Source: VRUE01 sp036266075
Lineage (GTDB): Bacteria > Actinomycetota > Thermoleophilia > Solirubrobacterales > 70-9
Length of the DNA: 64,000 nucleotides
Direction: 5' to 3'
NCBI GenBank assembly: GCA_036266075.1
Contig: DATANV010000033.1
Span: 1 to 64,000 of the forward strand
Below, piece by piece: positions 14,089 through 22,575 of the stretch. The notes beneath the pieces were generated by a model. It searched no databases. It saw only the letters and a list, made by a program, of their open reading frames with translations, and was not told the origin of the DNA. Every line of letters starts with the position of its first letter. Positions within the stretch are counted from its first letter, which is position 1. The translations under genes and the position numbers were made by a program.

Positions 14089-16926
14089 ATGTCCCAGACC
14101 GCCACCAGCGCTCCGAAAAACGGTCTCAAGGGCCTGGTCATCGAGCGGCGTTTCTCCTCGCCGGGGACCCACCCCTTCGACGAGGTCGAGTGGGAGGTGC
14201 GCGACGCGGTGATCGGCGACCCGGCCGACCCGGCCTTCGAGCAACGCGGGGTCGAGTTCCCCAAGAGCTGGTCGCAGAACGCGACCAACATCGTCGCCCA
14301 GAAGTACTTCCGCGGCCAGCTCGGCTCCGAGCAGCGCGAGCGCTCGGTGAAAGAGATGGTTGGGCGGGTCGCGGGGACGATCTCCGACTGGGGGCGCGAG
14401 GGCGGCTACTTCGCCTCCGATAAGGACGGCGACGCCTTCGAGGCAGAGCTGACCTCGATCCTGCTCAACCAGAAGGCGGCCTTCAACTCGCCGGTCTGGT
14501 TCAACGTCGGCTTCGAGGAGCGGCCGCAGTGCTCGGCCTGCTTCATCCTCAGCGTCGAGGACAACATGGAGTCGATCCTCGAGTGGAACACCAAGGAGGG
14601 CAAGATCTTCCGCGGCGGCTCGGGCTCGGGGATCAACCTCTCCAACATCCGCGGCTCGATGGAGCAGCTGCAGAGGGGCGGCACGGCGAGCGGCCCGGTC
14701 AGCTTCATGCGCGGCGCCGACGCCTGGGCGGGGACGATCAAGTCGGGGGGCAAGACGCGGCGCGCGGCGAAGATGGTCGTGCTCGACGTCGATCACCCCG
14801 ACATCGAGCACTTCATCTGGTGCAAGGCCGACGAGGAGAAGAAGGCCGCGGCGCTGCGCGACGCCGGCTTCGACATGTCGATCGACGGCGAGGGCTTCAC
14901 CTCGATCCAGTACCAGAACGCCAACAACTCGGTGCGGGTCACCGACGAGTTCATGGAGGCGGTCGAAGCGGGCGAGGACTGGGACCTCTTGGCGCGCACC
15001 AGCGGCGACGCGGTGAAGACGCTGCCGGCGCGCGACCTGATGAACCAGATCGCCGACGCCGCCTGGCGCTGCGCCGACCCCGGCGTCCAGTACGACACGA
15101 TCATCAACCGCTGGCACACCTGCCCGGAGTCGGGCCGGATCAACGCCTCCAACCCGTGCAGCGAGTACATGCACGTCGACGACTCGGCCTGCAACCTGGC
15201 CTCGCTCAACCTGATGAGGTTCCGCCGCGAGGACGGCAGCTTCGACGTCGAGGACTTCGAGCACGCGGTCGACGTCGTCTTCCTCGCCCAGGAGATCGTC
15301 GTCGGCAACTCCAGCTACCCGACCGAGGAGATCGCCGCCAACGCCAACGCCTTCCGCCAGCTCGGCCTCGGCTACGCCAACCTCGGCGCGCTGCTGATGT
15401 CCGACGGGCTGCCCTACGACTCCGACGCGGGCCGCAACGTCGCCGCCGCGATCACCGCGCTGATGACCGGCCGCGCCTACCGCCAGTCGGCCGAGATCGC
15501 CGCTGGGGCGACGGGGCCCTACGACGAGTACGAGCGCAACCGCGAGGCGCACAACGGCGTCATGCGGATGCACCGCGACGCCGCCTACGACGTCGACCCG
15601 ACCGGGATCAAGGGCGAGCTGCTGGAGGCCGCGCAGCGGGCCTGGGACGAGGCGGTCGAGCTGGGCGAGGAGCACGGCTACCGCAACGCCCAGGCGACGG
15701 TGCTGGCGCCGACCGGGACGATCAGCTTCCTGATGGACTGCGACACGACTGGGATCGAGCCCGACTTCTCGCTGGTCAAGTTCAAGGAGCTGGTCGGCGG
15801 CGGTCAGATGACGATCGTCAACCGCTCGGTGCCGCTGGCACTGCGCACGCTCGGCTACAGCGACGCCGAGGTCGACCAGATCGACGCCCACATCGCCGAG
15901 AACGCGACGATCATCGGCGCCCCCGGCCTCAAGGACGAGCACCTGCCGGTCTTCGACGTCGCGGTCGGCGAGCGGGCGATCTCGCACACCGGCCACATCG
16001 ACATGATGGCGGCGACGCAGCCGTTCATCTCGGGGGCGATCTCGAAGACGGTCAACCTGCCGCAGAGCGCCACCGTCGAGGACATCGCCGACGCCTACAC
16101 GCGCGGCTGGAAGGGCGGCCTCAAGGCGTTGGCGATCTACCGCGACGGCTCGAAGACCGCGCAGGCGCTGCGCACCGACGCCCAGGAGGAGAAGGAGGCC
16201 GAGGCGGAGCAGCCGGCGCCGGCGCCGGAGCGCAAGCGGATGCCGCGCGAGCGCGAGTCGATCACCCACAAGTTCTGGATCGCCGGCCACGAGGGCTACA
16301 TCACGGCCGGCAAGTACGAGGACGGGACGGTCGGCGAGATCTTCCTAACCGACATCGGCAAGGAGGGCTCGACGATGCGCGGGCTGCTCAACGCCTTCGC
16401 GACGGCGATCTCGATCGGCCTGCAGTACGGGGTGCCGCTCGACGTCTTCGTGCGCAAGTTCAGCTACATGCGCTTCGAGCCGGAGGGGATGACGCAGAAC
16501 CCGGAGATCCCCTTCGCCAAATCGATGCCCGACTACATCATGCGCTGGCTTGCGAGCCGCTTCATCGACGACCTCGACGAGCTGGAGGACCTCGGCATCC
16601 TCACCCAGGAGGTGCGGGCCAAGAAGGACGCGGAGACGAGCCAGCTGGGCCTCGGCATCGCGACCGGCGACACCGCCGGCCCGGCGAACGGCGGCAACGG
16701 GGGGAACGGCCACGCCAAGGGCGGCAACGGCGCCGAGAAGGCGAAGGCCTCGGGCGGCGAGGCGGTTCCCGCGGCGTCGGCCTTCACCGAAACGCCGCCG
16801 GTCGTGCCGGCGAAGATGTCCGGCCTGGAGCTGGGACCGGCTTGCGAGCAGTGCGGCGGCATGATGCAGCGCACCGGCAGCTGCTACACGTGCAGCAGCT
16901 GCGGCAACAACACCGGCTGCGGCTGA
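14089..16926 (+). CDS. nrdJ: Adenosylcobalamin-dependent (class II) ribonucleotide reductase
   Basis: 945 residues, reducing ribonucleotides to deoxyribonucleotides with B12 as radical source. The start ATG follows GAGAGGAGAAG. Visible family segments: FNSPVWFNVGFEE, CSACFILSVEDNM, GSGSGINLSNIRGS, the active-site region with NPCSEYMHVDDSACNLASLNL, ATVLAPTGTISFLMDCDTTGIEP, and AISKTVNLPQSATVEDI. After about residue 860 a Gly/Asn-rich linker leads to a Cys-rich tail (CEQCGGMM, CYTCSSCGNNTGCG) that probably shuttles reducing equivalents. Length equals the actinobacterial enzyme. No cobalamin riboswitch is visible in the short upstream gap. Confidence 0.97.
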   Translation: MSQTATSAPKNGLKGLVIERRFSSPGTHPFDEVEWEVRDAVIGDPADPAFEQRGVEFPKSWSQNATNIVAQKYFRGQLGSEQRERSVKEMVGRVAGTISDWGREGGYFASDKDGDAFEAELTSILLNQKAAFNSPVWFNVGFEERPQCSACFILSVEDNMESILEWNTKEGKIFRGGSGSGINLSNIRGSMEQLQRGGTASGPVSFMRGADAWAGTIKSGGKTRRAAKMVVLDVDHPDIEHFIWCKADEEKKAAALRDAGFDMSIDGEGFTSIQYQNANNSVRVTDEFMEAVEAGEDWDLLARTSGDAVKTLPARDLMNQIADAAWRCADPGVQYDTIINRWHTCPESGRINASNPCSEYMHVDDSACNLASLNLMRFRREDGSFDVEDFEHAVDVVFLAQEIVVGNSSYPTEEIAANANAFRQLGLGYANLGALLMSDGLPYDSDAGRNVAAAITALMTGRAYRQSAEIAAGATGPYDEYERNREAHNGVMRMHRDAAYDVDPTGIKGELLEAAQRAWDEAVELGEEHGYRNAQATVLAPTGTISFLMDCDTTGIEPDFSLVKFKELVGGGQMTIVNRSVPLALRTLGYSDAEVDQIDAHIAENATIIGAPGLKDEHLPVFDVAVGERAISHTGHIDMMAATQPFISGAISKTVNLPQSATVEDIADAYTRGWKGGLKALAIYRDGSKTAQALRTDAQEEKEAEAEQPAPAPERKRMPRERESITHKFWIAGHEGYITAGKYEDGTVGEIFLTDIGKEGSTMRGLLNAFATAISIGLQYGVPLDVFVRKFSYMRFEPEGMTQNPEIPFAKSMPDYIMRWLASRFIDDLDELEDLGILTQEVRAKKDAETSQLGLGIATGDTAGPANGGNGGNGHAKGGNGAEKAKASGGEAVPAASAFTETPPVVPAKMSGLELGPACEQCGGMMQRTGSCYTCSSCGNNTGCG

Positions 16927-16932
16927 TCGGAG

Positions 16933-16950
16933 GGCGCAGGGAGCTGCGCC
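16933..16950. terminator. Hairpin terminator after nrdJ
   Basis: GGCGCA, 6-base loop, TGCGCC between the converging nrdJ and secreted-protein genes. There is no U-run, so any termination would be of the U-less actinobacterial type. Confidence 0.4.
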
Positions 16951-16957
16951 GCCGGGT

Positions 16958-17344
16958 TCAGAAGCGCGCTGCCATAGTCAGGTCGAAGGCGCAGCGGAAC
17001 GTCGAGTCGTCCTCATGCTCGAGCGCGGCCGCCACTTTGGCGTAGTAGATGCCGGCGACGAAGCTGCCCTCGATCGTCCAAGTACCCGAGGCGTTCGTCT
17101 CGTCGCGGCCGACCGCGACGTCGGCGCCGCCGTCGTAGGGCTTCATGAAGAGCGTCACCTTGCGGTCGTCCCGGCACTCTTTCCTGGGCGAGCTGACCTT
17201 GCCCCTGAATTCGCTGCCTTCGCCGGAGGCGATGGTCACGGTCGATTTCACGGTCCTCACCGCGGCAGTTGCAGAGCCAAGCGACAGCACTCCGGAACCC
17301 ACTGCGACCAATGCCAGGACCAGCAACAGCCTCTTCATCCTCAC
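16958..17344 (-). CDS. Small secreted protein of unknown function
   Basis: 128 residues. The first 28 form a classic signal peptide (MRMKRLLLVLALVAV, then GSATAAVR as the likely cleavage region). The mature part is about 100 residues, has two cysteines that could form a disulfide, and alternates beta-like segments (SGTWTIEGSFVAGIYYAKVAA), a pattern seen in transthyretin/carboxypeptidase-regulatory-like folds. Not recognised as a named family. ATG with an AGGAGGTCGGTGAGG ribosome site. Confidence 0.75.
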   Translation of the reverse strand: MRMKRLLLVLALVAVGSGVLSLGSATAAVRTVKSTVTIASGEGSEFRGKVSSPRKECRDDRKVTLFMKPYDGGADVAVGRDETNASGTWTIEGSFVAGIYYAKVAAALEHEDDSTFRCAFDLTMAARF

Positions 17345-17452
17345 CGACCTCCTCTAGTGGATCGACGGCGCGAGCCTATATGCCGGCGCCCTAACTGAGC
17401 AGGACTTCGGCGCCGTCGGAGAAACACACCGGTTCGCTAGCCTGCGCCGCCG

Positions 17453-18586
17453 ATGGCGCGGCGGGCAATCGTGGTCGGTGCTGGGATAGGTGGGCTGGCC
17501 GCGGCACGCGTGCTGCGCGATGCGGAGTTCGAGGTCAGGGTCTTCGAGCGCGCGGCCGATTTGCGGCCCGAGGGCGCGGGGGTGAGCCTCTGGCCGAATG
17601 CCGTGCGCGTGCTGCGCGGGCTCGATCTCGCCGAGAAGCTGCCGAGCGCGGGTGTCTTCAGCGCCGACTCCGGCCTGCGCCGCTGGGACGGCCGCCTGCT
17701 GGCGCCGACCGACCCGGCGGAGGTTGAGCGGCGCTACGGCGCCCCGATGCTCCTCCTGCAGCGGACAACGCTGCACGAGGCCCTGCTCGCGGACGGCGTT
17801 GGGGGGCTGATCAAGACCGGCGCCGAGGCTGTTCGGGTGAGCGAGTCGGACGCCCAGGCGAAGGTAGAGCTGCGGGGTGGAGAGGCCTTCGAGGCCGACC
17901 TCCTGATCGGCGCGGACGGGGTCCATTCCAAGGTGCGCGCGGGGCTGCTGAACGACGGCCCACCGCGGCCCAGCGGCCTGCTCGCCTACCGCGCGATCGT
18001 CGACTCGCCGCCGCTGGAGATCGGCCTGGGCGAGTACTGGGGCGCGGGCCGGGTGTTCGGCCTGGTGCCTGTGGATGGCGGCCGCCTCTACTGGTTCGCC
18101 ACCAGACGGGCCTCTCCCGGCGAGCCACCGGAGCCCGATCCGATTCCCGGCCTGCTCGAGCGCCACCGTGGCTGGGCGCCGGAGATCGGCGCCGTGGTCG
18201 AAGCGACTCCGCCGGTCGAGGTGATGCGGCACGATCTGCTCGACCGGCGACCGTCCCTGAGATGGGTGGGGACGCGGACCGCGCTGCTCGGCGATGCCGC
18301 GCATCCGATGCTTCCCTTCCTCGGCCAGGGCGCCTGCCAGGCGCTTGAGGACGCGCAGGCCCTGGGCCAGTCCCTGCGCGGCGCAGCCGACGTCGCCGCG
18401 GCGCTGCGCGACTACGAGGCGCGGCGACGGCGCCGGGTGGCGCGCATCGTCGTCGGCTCGCGGCTGATGGGCCAGCTCGCCCACCTGCGCGCGGCGCCGC
18501 TGCGCGCGCTGCGCGACCGGGGCCTGGCGCTGACCCCGGAGGCCGTCCGCATGCGCCAGCTCGACTCGATCGTAGGCAGGCCCTAG
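17453..18586 (+). CDS. FAD-dependent aromatic monooxygenase
   Basis: 377 residues of the PHBH/salicylate-hydroxylase class. FAD is bound by VVGAGIGGLAAARVL (residues 6-20) and VFERAADLRPEGAGVSLWPNAVRVL; DLLIGADGVHSKVR is the DG motif; LLGDAAHPMLPFLGQGACQALEDA is the second FAD motif near residue 280. Such enzymes hydroxylate aromatic or polyketide-like substrates with NAD(P)H and O2. The stop TAG overlaps the stop of the converging P450 gene in a shared CTAG. A P450 neighbour suggests oxidation of a secondary or xenobiotic compound. Confidence 0.9.
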   Translation: MARRAIVVGAGIGGLAAARVLRDAEFEVRVFERAADLRPEGAGVSLWPNAVRVLRGLDLAEKLPSAGVFSADSGLRRWDGRLLAPTDPAEVERRYGAPMLLLQRTTLHEALLADGVGGLIKTGAEAVRVSESDAQAKVELRGGEAFEADLLIGADGVHSKVRAGLLNDGPPRPSGLLAYRAIVDSPPLEIGLGEYWGAGRVFGLVPVDGGRLYWFATRRASPGEPPEPDPIPGLLERHRGWAPEIGAVVEATPPVEVMRHDLLDRRPSLRWVGTRTALLGDAAHPMLPFLGQGACQALEDAQALGQSLRGAADVAAALRDYEARRRRRVARIVVGSRLMGQLAHLRAAPLRALRDRGLALTPEAVRMRQLDSIVGRP

Positions 18587-19926
18587 CCGAGGATGACCTC
18601 GGCGTCGTGGCGCGGCGTCTCGGTGATCGCGCGGCGGTAGATCGCCTCCGGCTCGGGGTCGGCCGGGCGAATTCCGTGGCGCTTGACCAGCTCGCGCAGG
18701 ACGACGGTCATCTCGAAGTGGGCAAAGGCGCCGCCGAGGCAACGGCGGACGCCGCCGCCAAAGGGGATCCAGGTGTAGGTGCCGGGCGGGTTTTCGAGGA
18801 AGCGCTCGGGCAGGAAGCGATCGGGCTCGGGGTAGACCTGCGGGTTGCGGTGGACGAGGTAGACCGAGGGGACGACGGCGACGCCGGCGGGCAGCTCGTA
18901 GCCGCCGATCTCGACCGGCTGGGCGAGGCGGCGCAGGACGATCGCGATCGTCGGTCGCAGGCGCAGCGTCTCGAGGATCGTCGCCGCGAGGTACTCCTCG
19001 CCGCCCGCCTCGACCTCGGCCCGCAGCCGTTCGAGCTTGCCGGGATGGCGGGCGAGCCGCTCGACCGCCCAGGAGAGCGAGGTCGCCGTCGTCTCGTGGC
19101 CGGCGGTCAGCAGGGTCAGCAGCTCGTCGCGCATCTCCTCGTCGCTCATCGGACTGCCGTCCTCGTGACGGGCGGCAGTCAGCAGCGAGAGGACGTCGTC
19201 GCGCTCTTCGAGGTCCTCGGCCTGCCGCCGGGCGGCGATCTCGCGGTAGATCAGCTCATCGACCCGATCCATCGCGCGGCGGAACCAGGGCAGGCGGCGA
19301 ATGCGCTTGGGCCCGCCCAGCGCGATAACGGGCAGCAGCTGGCGCGGATCGGTGAGCAGAGCGAGGTAGTGGCGCAGCGCGTCGCGCAGGTCGGCCAGCC
19401 CCTCCCCCTCGCGCGCGCCGAAGACGGTGCGCAGGATGATCTCCAGGGTCAGCGCCTGCATGCGGGGCCGCAGCTTGTACGGGGTGCCAGTCGGCCAGCT
19501 CGCGATCTCGCGCTCGGCGATCTCGGTCATGATCCCCTCGTAGGCCTGCATCCGCTTGCCGTGGAAGGCCGGCAGCAACAGCTTGCGCTGGCTCAGGTGG
19601 GCCTTCTCGTCGAGCACCAGCAGCGAGTGCGGGCCGAGCAGCGGCTCCAGCAGCTGGTTGCCCTCGCCGGCATGGAATACGCGGGGATCGCCGGTGAAGA
19701 CCTGCTTGACCGCCTCGGGGTCGGCCAGCATGACCCAGGTGCCCTCGCCGACGATTTTCAGCGAGAACATGTCCCCGTAGCGATCCTGGCAGGCATAGAG
19801 CATGCGTCTCGCCTGCCGCGACCAGATCGCCGTCTGCACGATCCGCGGCAGCGGCGGTCCAGGAGGAAGTGCGCGCTCCGCCGGCCGGGCGGCCGCCTGC
19901 GGGGCGGATGTCGTGGCTGCCTCCAT
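18583..19926 (-). CDS. Cytochrome P450
   Basis: 447 residues, soluble haem-thiolate monooxygenase. PPGPPLP at the N-terminus, the oxygen-binding I-helix LLTAGHETTATSLSW, the ExxR helix ILETLRLRPTIAIVLRR and the haem-binding loop IPFGGGVRRCLGGAFAHFE with the proximal Cys near residue 390. The long N-terminal proline-rich start and sequence resemble CYP110/CYP4-like bacterial enzymes acting on fatty acids or terpenoids, but the substrate is not predictable. ATG at 19926 is preferred over a GTG at 19956. No ferredoxin gene lies nearby. Confidence 0.95.
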   Translation of the reverse strand: MEAATTSAPQAAARPAERALPPGPPLPRIVQTAIWSRQARRMLYACQDRYGDMFSLKIVGEGTWVMLADPEAVKQVFTGDPRVFHAGEGNQLLEPLLGPHSLLVLDEKAHLSQRKLLLPAFHGKRMQAYEGIMTEIAEREIASWPTGTPYKLRPRMQALTLEIILRTVFGAREGEGLADLRDALRHYLALLTDPRQLLPVIALGGPKRIRRLPWFRRAMDRVDELIYREIAARRQAEDLEERDDVLSLLTAARHEDGSPMSDEEMRDELLTLLTAGHETTATSLSWAVERLARHPGKLERLRAEVEAGGEEYLAATILETLRLRPTIAIVLRRLAQPVEIGGYELPAGVAVVPSVYLVHRNPQVYPEPDRFLPERFLENPPGTYTWIPFGGGVRRCLGGAFAHFEMTVVLRELVKRHGIRPADPEPEAIYRRAITETPRHDAEVILG

Positions 19927-20020
19927 AGCCCTTCGATTCCCACCGTAGCGCCCCACCTGACGATCCTGGTGTGACCTTCCTCCGGAGGTTGCCTCCCCAT
20001 CGGCGACCCCGCACCAAAGT

Positions 20021-20063
20021 GAGTTCGCCTTTCTTCGCGCATACCGCGAGGAAAGGCGAACTC
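20021..20063. terminator. Strong hairpin downstream of the excalibur gene
   Basis: GAGTTCGCCTTTCTTCGCG (20021-20039) is complementary at 18 of 19 positions to 20045-20063 with a five-base loop. It lies 19 bases after the stop of the minus-strand excalibur gene and before the P450 start, so it fits a terminator for the former. Confidence 0.7.
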
Positions 20064-20081
20064 GGCGGACTTACGACGAGG

Positions 20082-20306
20082 CTACGGGAGGTCCTCGCAG
20101 GCGACGCCGTCGTGGTCGGCGTCGAGCCGGTGCGGATCCCGGCGCGGGTGGTGCTTTTCGAAGAAGCGCTGGGCCTGCCGATGGGTGCTGAAGTCGGAGC
20201 AGTCGCGGTCGACGAAGGCAGCGGCCGGCTGCGCCGCCGCCAGCGGCGCCAGCAATCCGAGCGCAAGCAGGGGAACGGTCAGGCGACGTCGCAGGGAGCG
20301 ACTCAA
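20082..20306 (-). CDS. Secreted excalibur calcium-binding protein
   Basis: 74 residues. Signal peptide (RRRLTVPLLALGLLAPLAAAQPAAA) followed by a single excalibur domain: DRDCSDFSTHRQAQRFFE and DPHRLDADHDGVACEDLP. The DxDxDGxxCE loop resembles an EF-hand and the two cysteines would form the usual disulfide. The TTG at 20306 is supported by GGAGG six bases upstream. Excalibur proteins are extracellular and their exact role is unknown. Its upstream region (20330-20390) is notably AT-rich and may hold the promoter. Confidence 0.88.
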   Translation of the reverse strand: MSRSLRRRLTVPLLALGLLAPLAAAQPAAAFVDRDCSDFSTHRQAQRFFEKHHPRRDPHRLDADHDGVACEDLP

Positions 20307-20446
20307 AGTGCACCTCCAGTCGAGTGATCGAGCCGCCTCGACTTATATCTAATTAGGTACGTATCGAGTTCTCTAATTGCGTTCGCACATTCCCGCCGCT
20401 GGGGGAGGAAGTGCGGACACCGGGACGTGGCATAGCCTGCGGTGCC

Positions 20447-21505
20447 ATGGCGCCGCCCCGGCTTCCGCTGCCCGTCGAGCACCGGATTCTGCGCGCCGCC
20501 TGCGGGGCGCCGGAATGGCTGCAGCGGATGGCGATGGGCGCGCCGATGCGGATCGAGGGGCAGGAGCTTGCGCCGGAGATCCAGATGCTGCTGCGACTGG
20601 CGACGCTGGCCGGCGGCGAATCGGTCGCCGCCGAGCGCACGCCGGAGCAGGCGCGGGCCGAGAACCGCCACAGCGCCGCCTCGGTCGCGCGACGGCCGCC
20701 CCTGCCGATGGCGCGGGTCGAGCCGCTGAGGATCCCCGGGCCGGCCGGGCCGATCCCGGCGCGGCTCTACGCCGCACCGGGCGCGCCGCCTGCCCCCCGT
20801 CCCCTGCTCGTCTACTTCCATGGCGGCGGCTGGTGTATCGGCGGCCTCGAGACCCACGACGCCCCCTGCCGCTTTCTCGCCACCCACGGCGGCGCCGCCG
20901 TCCTCTCGGTCGACTACCGGCTCGCCCCCGAGCACCCCTTCCCCGCCGCCGTCGACGACGCGCTCGCCGCCTTCCGCTGGGCGGCCGACTCGGCCGGCGA
21001 GCTGGGCATCGACCCGGCGCGAATCGCGGTGATCGGCGACAGCGCCGGCGGCAACCTGGCGGCCGCCGTCAGCCTGCTGACGCGCGATGGGGGCGGGCCG
21101 GGGCCGGCGATGCAGGTGCTGATCTACCCCGTGACCGACGCCGTCGGCGGCCAGCGGTCGCGCGACGCCTTCGCCCGCGGATTCCTGCTGACCAAGGCCG
21201 ACATGGACTGGTTCGAGAGCCACTATCTACCGGACACCGCCGCGGCAACGGACCCGCGCGTCTCGATGCTGCGCGCCGAGGACCTCGCCGGATTGCCACC
21301 CGCCTACGTGACGATCGCCGGCTTCGACCCGCTGCGCGACGAGGGCGAGGAGTACGCCGGGCGAATGCGCGCGGCTGGAGTGAAGGTCGCGCTGCGTCGC
21401 CACCCGGGGCTGATCCACGGCTTTGCCAACCTGACGGCGATCAGCCGGACCGCCCGCGCAGCCATGCACGAGCTGGCTGGGGCGGTGCGGATGGGCCTCG
21501 GCTGA
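20447..21505 (+). CDS. Alpha/beta-hydrolase, hormone-sensitive-lipase-type esterase
   Basis: 352 residues. It shows the oxyanion motif YFHGGGWCIGG, the nucleophile elbow GDSAGGNLAAAV, acid residue region DPLRDEGEEYA and the catalytic His in GLIHGF. VDYRLAPEHPFPAAVDD is a further hallmark of the HSL family. It hydrolyses short- to medium-chain esters, probably in the cytoplasm; no signal peptide. ATG at 20447 is chosen near the start of the N-terminal helical cap; a GTG/ATG farther upstream adds non-conserved residues. Confidence 0.93.
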   Translation: MAPPRLPLPVEHRILRAACGAPEWLQRMAMGAPMRIEGQELAPEIQMLLRLATLAGGESVAAERTPEQARAENRHSAASVARRPPLPMARVEPLRIPGPAGPIPARLYAAPGAPPAPRPLLVYFHGGGWCIGGLETHDAPCRFLATHGGAAVLSVDYRLAPEHPFPAAVDDALAAFRWAADSAGELGIDPARIAVIGDSAGGNLAAAVSLLTRDGGGPGPAMQVLIYPVTDAVGGQRSRDAFARGFLLTKADMDWFESHYLPDTAAATDPRVSMLRAEDLAGLPPAYVTIAGFDPLRDEGEEYAGRMRAAGVKVALRRHPGLIHGFANLTAISRTARAAMHELAGAVRMGLG

Positions 21506-21527
21506 GCGTTTCGCGTATCTACGACTA

Positions 21528-21544
21528 ATACCCCCTGGGGGTAT
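21528..21544. promoter_or_regulatory. CsoR operator (ATACCCCCTGGGGGTAT)
   Basis: A perfect 17-bp palindrome (centred on the T) 40 bases upstream of the DUF4396 gene. It matches the known CsoR binding pattern, an A/T-flanked run of C followed by a run of G. Copper binding to CsoR would release it and switch on DUF4396 and csoR. Confidence 0.85.
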
Positions 21545-21583
21545 GCAATACTGAGCGGACAAGCGCCGGCGAGAGGAGGTCAC

Positions 21584-22159
21584 ATGGACGCGTCCGCCCA
21601 CGCTCACCACCATCACGAGATGCCGACCGGAGGCGCCGCCCTCACCGGCGTCGCGATCAGCGCCACGCTGCACTGCCTGACCGGCTGCGCCCTCGGCGAG
21701 ATCGCCGGCATGGCGATCGGCACCGCCTTCGGCCTCTCCAACCTCGGCACGGTGATCCTCGCGATCGTGCTCGCCTTTGCCTTCGGCTACGGGCTGACCA
21801 GCCTGCCGCTGCTGCGCGCCGGCCTGGCGCTCGCTGCCGTGGTGCCGATCGCCCTCGCCTCGGACACGCTCAGCATCGCGACGATGGAGCTGGTCGACAA
21901 CGCGATCGTCGTCGCGATTCCCGGCGCGATGGAGGCCGGCCTCGACTCGCTGCTCTTCTGGGGCAGCCTCGCCTTCTCGCTGGTCGTCGCCGGTGCCTTC
22001 GCGGTTCCCGTCAACCGCTGGCTGATCGCCCGCGGCAAGGGGCACGCGGTCGTCCACGAGACCGGCATCCACGGCGGCCCCCCAGTACGGGTCGTCGCCT
22101 ACGTGGCGGCAGCCATGGGGGTGTTCGGCACGGCGGTGCTGATCGCCGAGGCGCTCTGA
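21584..22159 (+). CDS. DUF4396 membrane protein, likely copper-linked
   Basis: 191 residues with about four membrane helices. N-terminal HAHHHHEM can bind metal. ISATLHCLTGCALGEIAGMAIG contains a His-x-x-x-x-Cys arrangement, typical of DUF4396; DTLSIATMELVDN and FPVNRW-like segments follow (VPVNRWLIARGKGHA). Preceded by a GAGAGGAGGT ribosome site and a CsoR operator, and coupled to csoR by TGATG, so it is very likely copper- (or related metal-) regulated. A transport or metal-binding role is inferred; the family has no firmly established function known to me. Confidence 0.85.
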   Translation: MDASAHAHHHHEMPTGGAALTGVAISATLHCLTGCALGEIAGMAIGTAFGLSNLGTVILAIVLAFAFGYGLTSLPLLRAGLALAAVVPIALASDTLSIATMELVDNAIVVAIPGAMEAGLDSLLFWGSLAFSLVVAGAFAVPVNRWLIARGKGHAVVHETGIHGGPPVRVVAYVAAAMGVFGTAVLIAEAL

Positions 22160-22473
22160 TGGCTCGGATCGACACGAAGGACGGAGGTGCAGCCACCGAG
22201 CGGGGCTACACCCACGACAAGGAGGCGGTCTTGAAGCGCTTGCGGCGGATCGAAGGGCAGGTGCGCGGCGTCGCCGGGATGGTCGAGGAGGACCGCTACT
22301 GCATCGACGTCGTCACCCAGGTGACGGCTGCCCAGGCGGCGCTCGACAAGGTCGCCCTGGAGCTGCTGAGCGACCACGCCTCGCACTGCGTGGTCGGCGG
22401 TCCGGCAGAGGCGCAGGAAGAGCGGACGGATGAGCTGATGGCAGCTGTCCGCCGCCTCCTGCGCCACGGCTGA
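22159..22473 (+). CDS. csoR: Copper-sensing repressor CsoR
   Basis: 104 residues, an all-helical DUF156 repressor. KRLRRIEGQVRGVAGMVEEDRYCIDVVTQ and LLSDHASHCV supply C48, H73 and C77, spaced as the Cu(I) ligands C36/H61/C65 of Mycobacterium CsoR; Tyr47 matches the second-shell Tyr35. DNA binding should be lost on Cu(I) binding. The operator at 21528-21544 is upstream of the two-gene operon, so regulation is autogenous. Its TGA overlaps the first base of repeat D1. Confidence 0.95.
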   Translation: MARIDTKDGGAATERGYTHDKEAVLKRLRRIEGQVRGVAGMVEEDRYCIDVVTQVTAAQAALDKVALELLSDHASHCVVGGPAEAQEERTDELMAAVRRLLRHG

Positions 22474-22575
22474 TCCAAGGCCGTAGGCCAAGCAGATCAA
22501 GGACGCAGGGAGCGTGGCGTGCTCTGCACGCGAGCGACCGAGGACGCCGATATGCGCCGGCCTACGGCCTTGGAT
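22473..22575. repeat. Structured element family D, copy 1
   Basis: A 17-bp perfect outer stem (ATCCAAGGCCGTAGGCC with 22559-22575) encloses the conserved core AAGGACGCAGGGAGC (22499-22513), an inner hairpin GCGTGC-TCT-GCACGC and a second conserved segment CGACCGAGGACGC. Copy 2 at 55080-55169 has the same core, but both stems have different, self-complementary sequences. That pattern indicates conservation of RNA or hairpin structure. It exactly fills the gap between the converging csoR and ABC permease genes and touches both stop codons. Confidence 0.85.

Noticed and set aside
14056..16290. A 744-codon minus-strand open frame opposite nrdJ
   Set aside because: Arg/Asp/Val-rich shadow of nrdJ with no ribosome site or domain.
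19976..19999. CCTCCGGAGG palindrome before the P450 gene
   Set aside because: Short, likely a chance palindrome formed by GGAGG ribosome-site-like sequence in GC-rich DNA.
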